From positions 1 through 64,000 of the forward strand of contig CAWDDX010000005.1 of the NCBI GenBank assembly GCA_963801195.1: a stretch of 64,000 bases of DNA, read 5' to 3'. Both the position numbers and the translations under genes were made by a program. The notes below the pieces were generated by a model. It saw nothing but the letters and a program-made list of their open reading frames with translations. It made no database searches and was not told where the DNA came from. The DNA comes from SZUA-36 sp963801195 (GTDB lineage Bacteria; Pseudomonadota; Gammaproteobacteria; Xanthomonadales; SZUA-36). Every line of letters starts with the position of its first letter. Position 1 is the first letter of the stretch. Of this stretch, positions 33,139 through 42,325 are shown piece after piece.

Positions 33139-35655
33139 CTACCTGAAACGGTAGGTTGCACTGATGCCAAAGGTACGGGGCTGTGTGATGTAATTACGCT
33201 GATTATTCCCGTAAAAGTTTTCAAATATGCCGGTGTCAGTACTCATATAGGCTTCAGGGTATGAACCCGTGATGCCTTCCTTGTTACCGAGATTTTTAAC
33301 AAACAGGGAAATGTTCCAGTGATCAGTGATAACCGCAACAGAAGCATTAAACAGTGTGAATGAGCCAAACGTCTCCTGGATCGTTGTGTCCTGAACAGCG
33401 TTAATGGAATCACTCTGGTAATAGGCATGCAGGCGTGATGCCAGAATCCAGCCATTGCTAAGCCCATAATTGTGATCCAGGCTTACGGTGGCAACGTGTT
33501 CTGCCGTGCCCGGCAGCCGATGACCATCTTCAGAAATCAATGAACCAGTTTGTGGCTGGTAGAGGTCGGACGTAAGCTCGGCATTGATATACGAATAGCC
33601 GAAATTCACGATCAGGTTATCAGTGGCTGCCCAGGCGGCTTCAAGCTCCGCACCCTTGGTGGCGGCGGTGTCGCCGTTCTGCGCCATGAAAAAGCCCCAC
33701 CACGCAGTGGCGGTATTGAGCTGCGGTTCATGCCAGTTAACATAGAACAAGTCAGCGGAGTATCTCCAGCGTTCAGTATTGCCCTTGATACCCATCTCGT
33801 AGTTATCGACGGTATCTGCCTTATAAAACTGGATGGTCTCCGGGTTGAGCTCAGCAAAAAAGCCACTGGTCGGAACGGCATTGGCTCCGCCACGACGGAA
33901 CCCCTGTGAAAATGTAGCGTAAAGCATCTTATCGTCAGCAATGTCCCACGAGAGGTTGAGCTTGAATAAAACGTCACTTTCATTTTGCGATGGGAAATCC
34001 ACATATGGAACTTCAACACCCTCAAATATCGGGAAATCCATGGCGGATTTGTTGGTCAGTTTATTGTCAAACCAACGCATACCTACATTTACTCGGAAAG
34101 TGTCGGATGCATGCCAGGTCAGTTCGCCATACAGCGCCTTGTCCGTGAAAGTCTCCTTTCGGTCATAGTAGAAATCGATTTCTGACAGGTCATAGCCACC
34201 TGCCCACCATTGACCATAAGCCAGGCATTCTTCGCCCAATTGCGGGCAGGCCTTGCCGTATTCATTCAGACCGAGCAGGTGGCTGTAATTGTTGGTGGAA
34301 CGATCCTGATCCATGTAATACGCACCCACGATCCAGTCGAATGCGCCGTCTTCCGAAGTATTTGAAATCAGACGGAATTCCTGTACGAACGCTTTTTCAT
34401 CATAACCAGCCGAAACATAGGCTGCAGCACGGGGGTTACCCGTATAGAGAAGGTAGAACCAGTTCGTGAAAGTGGAATCCTGGCTGCGGTCGGTGACCCA
34501 CAAGCTGGTATTGTCTCTCCAGCCATTTCCATCGTGTTGGTAGTCGGATGTGTTGGACGTTAATGTGGCAAAACCGAGATCCCAGCCAATATCCAGGTTG
34601 ACCAGGTCAACATCGCGTTCCGAGGGCTCAAGGAAGGTTGAACCATTGTCATACTTCCCATAAGCGTTTCCATAATAGTCAGCACCCTTGGTGGTGCTGC
34701 GCCGACCGCCGACTTCGTCCCGCTGCATCTGGTAGCTTAACTGAAACCTCAGGTCGTCCGTCGCATCCCAAAGGAGCGAAGCACGCAAATACGTGATTTT
34801 TACGGTGTCTGCGTCTTTCTTGGACGTATAGCATGAATCATTGAAGGCGACTTCAGAAGGGCTCAAAGAAGCACTGTTGTTATCGACACACTGGCCATTA
34901 TCGGCCAGTACCACCGGCTTGCCGTTGCTGCCAAGCTGATAGAGGTTGACGTAATCGATAATACCGGCGTTATCAATGATGCCACCGGAAATGCGAAATG
35001 CCGCGTCCGCGCCGATGGGGAAGTTCAGCATCACATCACCGCTGAGGTTGTTGCCACTTGAACCAGCCGAATTGCTGATACTGCCACGTGCTTCGGCATC
35101 AAAGCCGCTCGGGTCAGGTTTGTTCATGATATAGCGAACCGTGCCACCCAGGGCGCCCGAACCATATAATGTGCCCTGGGGTCCACGTAAGACTTCTACC
35201 CGCTCTACATCCTTCAATAGAAAGTTGGCGAAAATGGGTGTGTTATCAACGTAAGTTGCTACGGTTGGAACGGATGACAAACCAACGTCGCCGTTTACAC
35301 CGTTGTCAAGATTCACGCCCCTGATGACGATGCTATTCATCGTGCCCTGGTTTCTGAAACCACGGTCGACCACGGAAACACCCGCAATATTGCGCATCAA
35401 CTCGTATGAATCCACGATGTTCTGGGCCTCGATCGCGGTTCCCGAGATTGCCGAAATGTTGTAGGGGATATCCTGGGTGGATTCTGCGCGTGATGTTGCG
35501 GTAACAATGACTTCTTCGAGGACCATATTGTCTGCGGAGTCACCTTCAGCTGCCTGATCCTGTGCCTGCGCGAGGCTGACCTGGGTCGATGTGAAAATAG
35601 CTGTGGTAATGGCTAATGTAAGCGCCTTTTTGTTGAATTTCTGATTGGGTTTCAT
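33139..35655 (-). CDS. TonB-dependent outer membrane receptor
   Basis: 838 aa. Signal peptide (about 1-32, ending SLAQAQD), then a TonB-box-like EEVIVTA, plug domain (about 55-180, ending VEVLRGPQGTLYGSGALGGTVRYIMNKP) and a 22-strand barrel ending in an aromatic-rich TFGISATYRFR. The plug phrases SIVIRGVN and RVEVLRGPQGTLYG are of the FecA/CirA-like TBDT class common in marine gammaproteobacteria and sphingomonads. It imports an unknown substrate. A site almost identical to one upstream of the amidase gene lies about 97 bp before the ATG, suggesting control by the nearby MocR. It has its own terminator. Confidence 0.9.
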   Translation of the reverse strand: MKPNQKFNKKALTLAITTAIFTSTQVSLAQAQDQAAEGDSADNMVLEEVIVTATSRAESTQDIPYNISAISGTAIEAQNIVDSYELMRNIAGVSVVDRGFRNQGTMNSIVIRGVNLDNGVNGDVGLSSVPTVATYVDNTPIFANFLLKDVERVEVLRGPQGTLYGSGALGGTVRYIMNKPDPSGFDAEARGSISNSAGSSGNNLSGDVMLNFPIGADAAFRISGGIIDNAGIIDYVNLYQLGSNGKPVVLADNGQCVDNNSASLSPSEVAFNDSCYTSKKDADTVKITYLRASLLWDATDDLRFQLSYQMQRDEVGGRRSTTKGADYYGNAYGKYDNGSTFLEPSERDVDLVNLDIGWDLGFATLTSNTSDYQHDGNGWRDNTSLWVTDRSQDSTFTNWFYLLYTGNPRAAAYVSAGYDEKAFVQEFRLISNTSEDGAFDWIVGAYYMDQDRSTNNYSHLLGLNEYGKACPQLGEECLAYGQWWAGGYDLSEIDFYYDRKETFTDKALYGELTWHASDTFRVNVGMRWFDNKLTNKSAMDFPIFEGVEVPYVDFPSQNESDVLFKLNLSWDIADDKMLYATFSQGFRRGGANAVPTSGFFAELNPETIQFYKADTVDNYEMGIKGNTERWRYSADLFYVNWHEPQLNTATAWWGFFMAQNGDTAATKGAELEAAWAATDNLIVNFGYSYINAELTSDLYQPQTGSLISEDGHRLPGTAEHVATVSLDHNYGLSNGWILASRLHAYYQSDSINAVQDTTIQETFGSFTLFNASVAVITDHWNISLFVKNLGNKEGITGSYPEAYMSTDTGIFENFYGNNQRNYITQPRTFGISATYRFR

Positions 35656-35751
35656 GGATTTGCTCCGTTATTATGATTTAGATCAGCCCCCGACACAGCC
35701 CGCAAGCAGATTGCATCAAAATTTAAAATATCTGAAGTTCTGTTGATGTCG

Positions 35752-35785
35752 TAGAGCCAGTTGTAAGACGGTTTTGAGTCCAGTC
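35752..35785. promoter_or_regulatory. Putative MocR site upstream of TonB receptor
   Basis: A 34-bp block that is 27/34 identical to 36760-36793. Read on the minus strand it has CTGGACTC and CTGGCTCT starting 23 bp apart, a direct-repeat geometry known for MocR-type regulators. It lies upstream of the receptor gene, in a gap otherwise free of genes. Confidence 0.6.
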
Positions 35786-35830
35786 CGGTTTTGCACGGCC
35801 GTAAAGGGTCACAAATCCTTGTTGCTTGAT

Positions 35831-36682
35831 TCATGCGTCCTTCCCGGGCACTTCAAGCGCACCCAATTCGGAAAAAGCACCTGCGCCGGCATCCTGCTGG
35901 TAAACAGGGTAGGTGATGTTTGCGTCACGAAAACTCTTGAGCGTTTGTCCCAGCCCATGAAGCCCTCTTTCGCGGACCCGTCGTACATGGTTGAAATCCA
36001 GTTCAACGGCGATGATGTCGCGACCGGTCAAGGACTGATGAATGATGGTCCCATCCGGCCCGACTACAATTGACTGACCACAACCAAGACGGCCGGCGCT
36101 GTTCACACTGAAGAAATACAACTGGTTGGTGGCGGCGTTGGCGCGTGAGATGGCCAATTCAACATCCCGGTCTATGGTGTTGGTCAGGGTGGGAACGATG
36201 ATCGCTTCGGCACCCATCCATGCCAGTTGCCGAATAATTTCCGGAAACCAAATGTCGTAGCAGATAATCAGGCCGACTTTCCCAACGCCGGGAATTTCAA
36301 AGACCACAAAGTTATCACTTCCTTCGACATTCTTTTCATAGGGGAGAAAGGGGTACTGCTTGATATAACGGGCAATGACCTCACCATCGGGGTTGATCAC
36401 CGGGGAAGTATTGAAAGTGGCATCGCCGCGACGCTCATAGATGGAACCCGGTATTAACCAGACATCATTTTTTTTTGCTGCTTGCCGGTAACAGTTTTCT
36501 ACTTCTCCTGGTAATTGCACCGCCATTTTGGTGTTGGCACCATAGGTGCAGAGTTCCGGAAGCACCACCATTTGAACCCATGGAAAGCGCTTTTTGACAA
36601 GTTCAATCTCCTCTTCAATTCTGGACAGGTTGTCTTCAATACCCAATTCCAGTTGCAATCCCGCGATTGAAAGGTAACTCAT
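35831..36682 (-). CDS. Nitrilase-superfamily amidohydrolase
   Basis: 283 aa from the ATG 36682 (MSYLSIAGLQLE), the natural start of the fold; the 14 residues of the longer frame are unlikely. The Glu-Lys-Cys triad is visible: Glu43 (VVLPELCTYG), Lys108 (IARYIKQYPF) and Cys141 (GLIICYDIWFPE), with a typical VNSAGRLGCGQSIVVGPDG after it. It is a carbon-nitrogen hydrolase of the amidase/carbamoylase branch; the sequence does not fix the substrate (formamide-like, aliphatic amide or N-carbamoyl compounds). It is cytosolic. It lies between the TonB receptor and the MocR gene, with a putative MocR site about 75 bp before its start. Confidence 0.87.
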   Translation of the reverse strand: MSYLSIAGLQLELGIEDNLSRIEEEIELVKKRFPWVQMVVLPELCTYGANTKMAVQLPGEVENCYRQAAKKNDVWLIPGSIYERRGDATFNTSPVINPDGEVIARYIKQYPFLPYEKNVEGSDNFVVFEIPGVGKVGLIICYDIWFPEIIRQLAWMGAEAIIVPTLTNTIDRDVELAISRANAATNQLYFFSVNSAGRLGCGQSIVVGPDGTIIHQSLTGRDIIAVELDFNHVRRVRERGLHGLGQTLKSFRDANITYPVYQQDAGAGAFSELGALEVPGKDA

Positions 36683-36759
36683 ACCCGGCTCCGATTTTTT
36701 AGTTGCACCTGTGTAGCCAGGCATTGGGTGCCAGACTATCGATTAGGGAGCAATGCGTA

Positions 36760-36793
36760 TAGAACCAGATTTGAAGCGGTTATGAGTCCAGTC
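36760..36793. promoter_or_regulatory. Putative MocR site upstream of amidase gene
   Basis: A 34-bp block with CTGGACTC and CTGGTTCT (minus strand) 23 bp apart, matching the site before the TonB receptor gene. Its end overlaps the stop codon of the MocR gene. Conserved positions include TAGA.CCAG, CGGTT and TGAGTCCAGTC; mismatches are confined to the spacer and single positions. Confidence 0.6.
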
Positions 36794-38609
36794 AAGGGAT
36801 TTTTCTTTGCAAGATACCTGCGTCGACAAGGCGGCCGCCGGGTCTCCACCAGCGAATATTGTCCCCTTTGAGGGTTACCTTCAGCTTACTGACATCACCA
36901 TACCCCCAGTGATTCCACTGGCGGCACCAGATATCGTTCTCCAGCCACCACTTCCCGGTATCACGTTCCTCGTCAGAATGTCCGGCACGACCGGACATAC
37001 TGCCATCCTCGTGCAGTTCGATAATGCAGGGTCCGCCGTAAAATGTACGTGTCATGATAGTTGCACCACTCATGATTTCACGCAATTCACCGGCTCCAAG
37101 AAGGCAGGGGTCATTGGAATCCATGTGCTCGATCTGATCGGCATGCAGATCCCTTATCAGGCGGGTCAGTTGCTTGACACCTTCGCGTATGTTCTCCTCC
37201 GGAATACTGGTAACGCCAAGGCGAAAGTAATTGCTCGGGCGTTTCCGGGTGTCATAATAATGGCTGTCCGGCTCGATCAAGACACCCCGTTTAGCGGCTT
37301 CTGTTACCAGGTTTTCGACGGCTATTTTGGCAGGGCATTGTACCCACAACGCGGTACCGCCCTGGGTGGGGAGCTCAATCTCAGTATCTCTCAGGTAGTG
37401 ATTCAGAGCCTGTCTTAAAGCCTCCCACCTCTCCCCCATGATCTTGTGCAGACGGGTCATAAAGGCATCGTAGTGACCCAGGGAAAGAAAAAATGCCGCT
37501 GTGCGCTGGGTTAGCATGCTGGGTCTTCCAATTACGATTTGACGTAAACGGCGTGCCTGGCGAATAAGTTCTGGTGCTCCAACAATAAAGCCGATGCTCA
37601 GACCCGGGGCGAGAACCTTGGGTAAAGCGGAAACATAAATAACCCGGTTGTCTTTGTCCATGCCGCGCAAGGCGGGGTGGGGTTGGCCCAGGTAGTTGTT
37701 TTCGTGTTGCAGATCATCTTCGATGATGATCTGGTCATGCTGACTTGCCTGCCGGAGCAGTCCCCGGCGACGCTGGTTCGGCATGGTAACCGCCGTCGGA
37801 ATCTGGTGACTGGGGGTTACATAGATGACCTGGGCACGACTCAGGCGACGGTTGATGACCAATCCATGCTCATCCACCGGACAATTGATGATTTTTGCAC
37901 CCGCCTGGTGGAGTAATTGCCGTACATTCGGGTTTCCGGGTTCTTCCAGAGAAACTGACGTCGAACTGTCAACCAGCAAGCGGGAAAGCAGGTAAAGTGC
38001 GTTCTGCCCGCCCAGCGTGATCAGAATCTCATCCGCCTGGGCGGTGATCCCACGTCTCGGTAGCATCTTGGTTCGGATTTCTTCAATCAGGGCAGGGTGG
38101 TCCTGGTGGCCTTCTTCTCCCTGACCTTCGTCAATGATGCGGGTGCCCAGGGCAAGGCGGCTGGCTTCACGCCATTGGGCCGCAGGATAGAGTGATGAGT
38201 CAAAATGTCCGTCGATGAAAGGATAAGGGAATTGCTGCCAGTTGGTGGGCCAGTAAAATTGATATTCCTGCCGGGTGTTCAGACGAATGCGATTTATCCA
38301 GCGGGCGTCCAGATTGGTGTTGTCGGAGGCTTTCCCTTGAAAGCCGACACGACCCTTCAGGATGCGCTGGCCAACAAACATCCCACTGCGTTGCCGACTT
38401 TCCAGGTAACCTTCCTCAAGCAGTTGTTCATAGGCAAGCACGACCGTATTGCGCGCAACGCCCAGTTGGTTGGCCAGTTTTCTTGAAGATGGGAGCTTGG
38501 TACCTGCGGGGAAGGTGCCGTTGAGAATACCTTCGACCAGTTTTTGACGGATCTGGCTTTGCAGATTCAACTTACTGCTTGGGTCGAGATAAACCAGGGC
38601 AACGGTCAC
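36792..38609 (-). CDS. MocR-type GntR regulator with extra C-terminal domain
   Basis: 605 aa. A GntR winged HTH (about 5-80: LRQKLVEGILNGTFPAGTKLPSSRKLANQLGVARNTVVLAYEQL in pieces) is followed by a class I aminotransferase-like domain (about 115-490) with the PLP lysine in YVSALPKVLAPGL (Lys331). The usual EDDYDSE reads EDDLQHE here, replacing the Tyr that contacts PLP with Leu. The last 110 residues (from about 495) form an added domain with GELREIMSG, FYGGPCIIEL, GSMSGRAG and CRQWNHWGYG, which resembles the DUF995-like pattern. Most MocR proteins are about 470-500 aa. It probably senses an amine or amino acid through PLP. It lies 14 nt after the acetoacetyl-CoA synthetase gene. Confidence 0.85.
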   Translation of the reverse strand: MTVALVYLDPSSKLNLQSQIRQKLVEGILNGTFPAGTKLPSSRKLANQLGVARNTVVLAYEQLLEEGYLESRQRSGMFVGQRILKGRVGFQGKASDNTNLDARWINRIRLNTRQEYQFYWPTNWQQFPYPFIDGHFDSSLYPAAQWREASRLALGTRIIDEGQGEEGHQDHPALIEEIRTKMLPRRGITAQADEILITLGGQNALYLLSRLLVDSSTSVSLEEPGNPNVRQLLHQAGAKIINCPVDEHGLVINRRLSRAQVIYVTPSHQIPTAVTMPNQRRRGLLRQASQHDQIIIEDDLQHENNYLGQPHPALRGMDKDNRVIYVSALPKVLAPGLSIGFIVGAPELIRQARRLRQIVIGRPSMLTQRTAAFFLSLGHYDAFMTRLHKIMGERWEALRQALNHYLRDTEIELPTQGGTALWVQCPAKIAVENLVTEAAKRGVLIEPDSHYYDTRKRPSNYFRLGVTSIPEENIREGVKQLTRLIRDLHADQIEHMDSNDPCLLGAGELREIMSGATIMTRTFYGGPCIIELHEDGSMSGRAGHSDEERDTGKWWLENDIWCRQWNHWGYGDVSKLKVTLKGDNIRWWRPGGRLVDAGILQRKIP

Positions 38610-38623
38610 ATCAATCTCAATTC

Positions 38624-40574
38624 TTAAGACTGTAGCTCGGACAGGTTTCTGAACAATTCCAGCGCTTCCGGGTTTGCCAGTGCGTCGATGTTCTTGACCG
38701 GGCGCTCATGGACAACATTCCGGACGGCCAACTCCACGATCTTGCCGCTGATCGTCCGCGGTATATCACCGACCTGGACGATGCGGGCCGGTATGTGCCT
38801 GGGTGTGGCATTTTCGCGTATCACCTTGCGAATGCGGTCTTGCAGGTTTTCGTCCAGGGTGAGTCCTTCACGCAGACGGACGAACAGGACGACACGGACA
38901 TCATCGTTCCAGTCCTGGCCGATACAGATACTTTCGAGAACTTCGTCCAGCTTTTCGACCTGGCGGTAAATCTCACCCGTACCAATACGCACGCCGCCCG
39001 GGTTGAGGGTGGCGTCCGAGCGACCGAAAATGATCAGGCCGCCATTTTCCGTGATCTTTGCATAATCGCCATGGGCCCAGATGTCCGGGTACCGCTCAAA
39101 ATAGGCCGCGTGGTACTTGCTGCCGTCGGCGTCACCCCAGAAGTACACCGGCATCGATGGAAAACTCTGCACGCAGCACAGTTCGCCGGTTTCCCCGATA
39201 TCGGCAAAACTACCGTCGTCGCGGCATATCCTGACAGCCATGCCGAGCCCAAGACACTGGATCTCACCGCGGTAGACCGGCAGTACGGGGCAACCGAGGG
39301 CGAAGCAGGATACGATATCCGTGCCGCCGGAGATGGAAGACAGGCACAGGTTGGGTTTAATCTCTGCATAAACATAGTCGAAACTTTCCGGCGCTAACGG
39401 GGAACCGGTGGAGAGAATCGTTTTAAGCGAGGCCAGCGAGTGTGTCTCGCGGGGCTTCAAACCGGCCTTTTGCCAGGCGGAAATGGTCTTGGCGCTGGTG
39501 CCGAATACCGAGATTTCCTGTCTGTCGATCAGGTCGAACATCGCCTCGGGGCGCGGGGTAAAAAGGCGAACCTTCGTAGAGTACCAGCGTGGCGCCGACG
39601 GCCAGGCCGTTGACCAGCCAGTTCCACATCATCCAGCCACAGGTGGTGAAATAAAAAAGCCGCTCTGCGCGCTTCAGGTCAGCGTGTAGCAGGTGTTCTT
39701 TCAGGAGTTGAAGCAGTGTGCCGCCGGCGCCGTGGGTGATGCACTTGGGCACACCCGTGGTGCCCGATGAATAGAGGATGTAGACCGGGTGGTTGAAGGG
39801 CAGGCGTTCGAATTCGATTTCATTGACATCCGCATGGCGGAAGGAATCCCATAACTCGGCGTTAACCAGGCCCGCAAGATCCGGTTTTGCCGCCACGTAG
39901 GGAATCACCACGATCGTGTCGATGCTGCTGATGCGTTTCTGTATTTCCCTCACCTTCGACAGGCAGTCGTGCTGTTTGCCGTTGTAGGTGTAGGCCGCCA
40001 CGCAAAACAGGACCTTGGGGTCGATTTGTCCCAAGCGGTCAACCACGCCGCTGCTTCCAAAATCCGGTGAACAGGACGACCAGATGGCGCCGATGCTGGT
40101 GGCTGCAAGCATGGCGATCATGGTTTCCGGCAGGTTTGGCATATAGGCTGCAACCCGGTCACCAGGCCCGACACCGAGTTCGCGCAGGGCGGATGCAACA
40201 CCCGCCACCTGGCGGTACAACTGGCGATAGGTCAGAACACTTTCCAGCCCGGTTTCCGATGTGAAAACCAGTGCCTCCCTGTCGTCACGAAAGCGTAACA
40301 GGTTCTCGGCGAAATTGAGGCTGGCATCAGGAAACCATTGTGTACCGGGCATGCGCTCCAGGTGCTCGACCGTGCTGTGGCCGGCATGCCCGACAACACC
40401 ACCAAACTCCCAGATCGCGCGCCAGAACGCCTTGGGCGAATCAATCGAAAAGCGGTACAGGCTCGGGTAGTCCACAACCCGCGGGTTTCGTTCCCGCCTG
40501 ATCAATTGCATGAAGCGATTGATATTGGCTTGGTGTGCTCGCCGGGGCGAGGGCGACCAAAGGGGCTGGGACAT
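38624..40574 (-). CDS. Acetoacetyl-CoA synthetase (frameshifted once)
   Basis: AMP-forming ligase activating acetoacetate to acetoacetyl-CoA, about 649 aa. The 5' part has the N-terminal acyl-CoA synthetase region and the ATP motif YSSGTTGVPKCITHG, then TTCGWMMWNWLVNGLA. Then the frame breaks at a run of five T near 39565. With one T removed it continues GSPFTPRPEAMFDLI, FGTSAKTISAWQKAG, SGGTDIVSCFALG, FGRSDATLNPGGVRIG and PRTISGKIVE, the acyl-CoA synthetase C-terminal lysine motif. Repaired length is 1950 nt, a multiple of three. Homopolymer errors are common, so this is probably an intact gene in the cell. It lies upstream of the MocR gene in the same direction. Confidence 0.9.
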
Positions 40575-40603
40575 TTTTCTCCTTGACCTGTCTGGCTGGT
40601 TCT

Positions 40604-41542
40604 TTAACCCAGCAGTTTTTTCAACTCCGGTATCACCGTGAACAGGTCGGCGGCGAGGCCGATATCTGCAATCTCGAATATCGGCGCGTCGGCATCTTTA
40701 TTGACCGCGACGATGGTGCCGGCATCCTTGATGCCGGTGACGTGCTGGATGGCGCCTGAAATGCCGAAGGCCATGTAAAGATCCGGTGAAATGATCTTAC
40801 CGGTCTGGCCCACCTGCATATCGTTCGGGCAGTATCCCGCATCGACCGCGGCGCGGGAAGCGCCCGCACCGGCACCGAGCAGGTCGGCCAGTTCGTAGAT
40901 CAGTTTGAAGTTTTCCTTGCTCGCCAACGCCCGGCCGCCCGAGACAACGCGGCTTGCTGTCTGCAGGTCAGGGCGCTCACCGCCGCCGGACTCCAGTTTG
41001 ACATAACGCGTGTGTTCAGTGGCCGATGCACTTGCGGGTCGGCTCTCTACCGTAGCTCCGCCGTCGCTACCGGCAGCCTGCCAGGAGGCGACCCGGACGG
41101 TCGCGACCAGTTTGACGCTCTCGGGCGCGTGTACGTCAACGATGGCGTTGCCGGCGTAAATCGGGCGTTTGAAATGGTAAGCGTCTTCAACGGCTGAAAT
41201 GTCAGTGACCTGGTTGACTCCAAGTAGTGCAGCAATACGCGGCATCAGGTCCCTGCCGTAGGTTGTTGACGGACCCAGTATATGACTGTAGCCGTCGGCC
41301 ATGGCGACCACTTCCGCCGCGTGATTGACGGCCACCGGATGGGCGAGGTGCCCGGCATCGATGGCAATGACGTTATCCGCACCGTCGATGGCCGCGGCTT
41401 CGCCGGCAATCCCGTCGAGGTCAGAGCCAATGACAACGATGTCGAAGTCATGGCCCAGGGCCGTTGCGCAACTGGCGCATTTCGAAGTGCTTGGATTGAG
41501 GGTCTGTCCGTCGTGTTCTGCGATGATTAATGTTCTGCTCAT
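40604..41542 (-). CDS. etfA: Electron transfer flavoprotein alpha subunit
   Basis: 312 aa. The ETF alpha N-terminal part is LIIAEHDGQTLNPST, followed by GSDLDGIAGEAAAIDGADNVI; the FAD-binding C-terminal domain has RVVSGGRALASKENFKLIYELADLLGAGAGASRAAVDAG, then GQTGKIISPDLYMAFGISGAIQHVTGIKDAGTIVAVNKDADAPIFEIADIGL (given here in pieces of one conserved block). It accepts electrons from acyl-CoA dehydrogenases with EtfB and passes them to ETF-QO, whose gene is next upstream. The start at 41542 is the natural one. Confidence 0.96.
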   Translation of the reverse strand: MSRTLIIAEHDGQTLNPSTSKCASCATALGHDFDIVVIGSDLDGIAGEAAAIDGADNVIAIDAGHLAHPVAVNHAAEVVAMADGYSHILGPSTTYGRDLMPRIAALLGVNQVTDISAVEDAYHFKRPIYAGNAIVDVHAPESVKLVATVRVASWQAAGSDGGATVESRPASASATEHTRYVKLESGGGERPDLQTASRVVSGGRALASKENFKLIYELADLLGAGAGASRAAVDAGYCPNDMQVGQTGKIISPDLYMAFGISGAIQHVTGIKDAGTIVAVNKDADAPIFEIADIGLAADLFTVIPELKKLLG

Positions 41543-41552
41543 AATTTTTCTC

Positions 41553-42299
41553 TCATACCAGTCCGCGGTTTTTGAGTTCGGCGACCAGCTGTGCCGCGTC
41601 CTCGACCATGATGCCTTTGCTGCGCGCCGGCGGCGGGGTGTAATGTGATATCTGCAGGTCGTTTTCCGCGTTCACACCAAGTTCCTCCATGCCGATGACA
41701 TCCAGTGGTTTACGCTTGGCTTTCATGATGTCCGGCAGTTTGACGAAGCGCGGCTCGTTGAGGCGGAGATCCACGGATATGACGGCAGGCAGGTCGATTT
41801 CGATGCTTTCAAGACCGGCGTCCACCTCGCGGACGACTTTCGCGGTATCGCCTTCGAGTTTGACTTTTGAAGCAAACGTGGCCTGTGGCCTGCCCCACAG
41901 GGCGGCCAGCATTTGCGCGGTTTGCGAGTTGTCACCGTCAATCGCCTGTTTTCCCAGCAGGACCAGGCCCGGTTCCTCTTTTTCAACCAGTTTCAGAAAG
42001 GCGCGGGCAATGGTCAGTGGCTGCTGTTTCCCGGCGCTTTTGATCTGAATGGCCCTGTCGGCGCCCATGGCCAGACCGGTGCGCAACTGCTGCTGGCATT
42101 CATCGCCACCCAGGCTGACCACGATGACTTCTTCAGCTACGCCGGCCTCGCGGATTCTCAAAGCCTCTTCCAGTGCGATTTCATCGAATGGATTGATGCT
42201 CATCTTGACGCCGTCGGTATCGACGCCGCTGCCATCGGGCTTGACCCGGATACGGACGTTGTAGTCAACGACGCGTTTTATGCCAACCAGTATTTTCAT
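41553..42299 (-). CDS. etfB: Electron transfer flavoprotein beta subunit
   Basis: 248 aa from the ATG 42299 (MKILVGIKRVVDYNVRIRVK). The AMP-binding VVSLGGDECQQQLRTGLAMGADRA, LVLLGKQAIDGDNSQTAQMLAALWGRPQATFASKV and the recognition loop with PAVISVDLRLNEPRFVKLPDIMKAKRKPLDVIG (in parts) are diagnostic. It lies 10 nt upstream of etfA. The longer frame from 42425 adds a non-conserved N-terminus and overlaps etfD, so I rejected it. Confidence 0.96.
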   Translation of the reverse strand: MKILVGIKRVVDYNVRIRVKPDGSGVDTDGVKMSINPFDEIALEEALRIREAGVAEEVIVVSLGGDECQQQLRTGLAMGADRAIQIKSAGKQQPLTIARAFLKLVEKEEPGLVLLGKQAIDGDNSQTAQMLAALWGRPQATFASKVKLEGDTAKVVREVDAGLESIEIDLPAVISVDLRLNEPRFVKLPDIMKAKRKPLDVIGMEELGVNAENDLQISHYTPPPARSKGIMVEDAAQLVAELKNRGLV

Positions 42300-42325
42300 G
42301 GTAGTTCCTTGATTGTAATGAATGT

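Noticed and set aside
35652..35834. 60-residue minus-strand frame before the TonB receptor
   Set aside because: It has no known family pattern and overlaps the putative MocR site; probably a chance frame.
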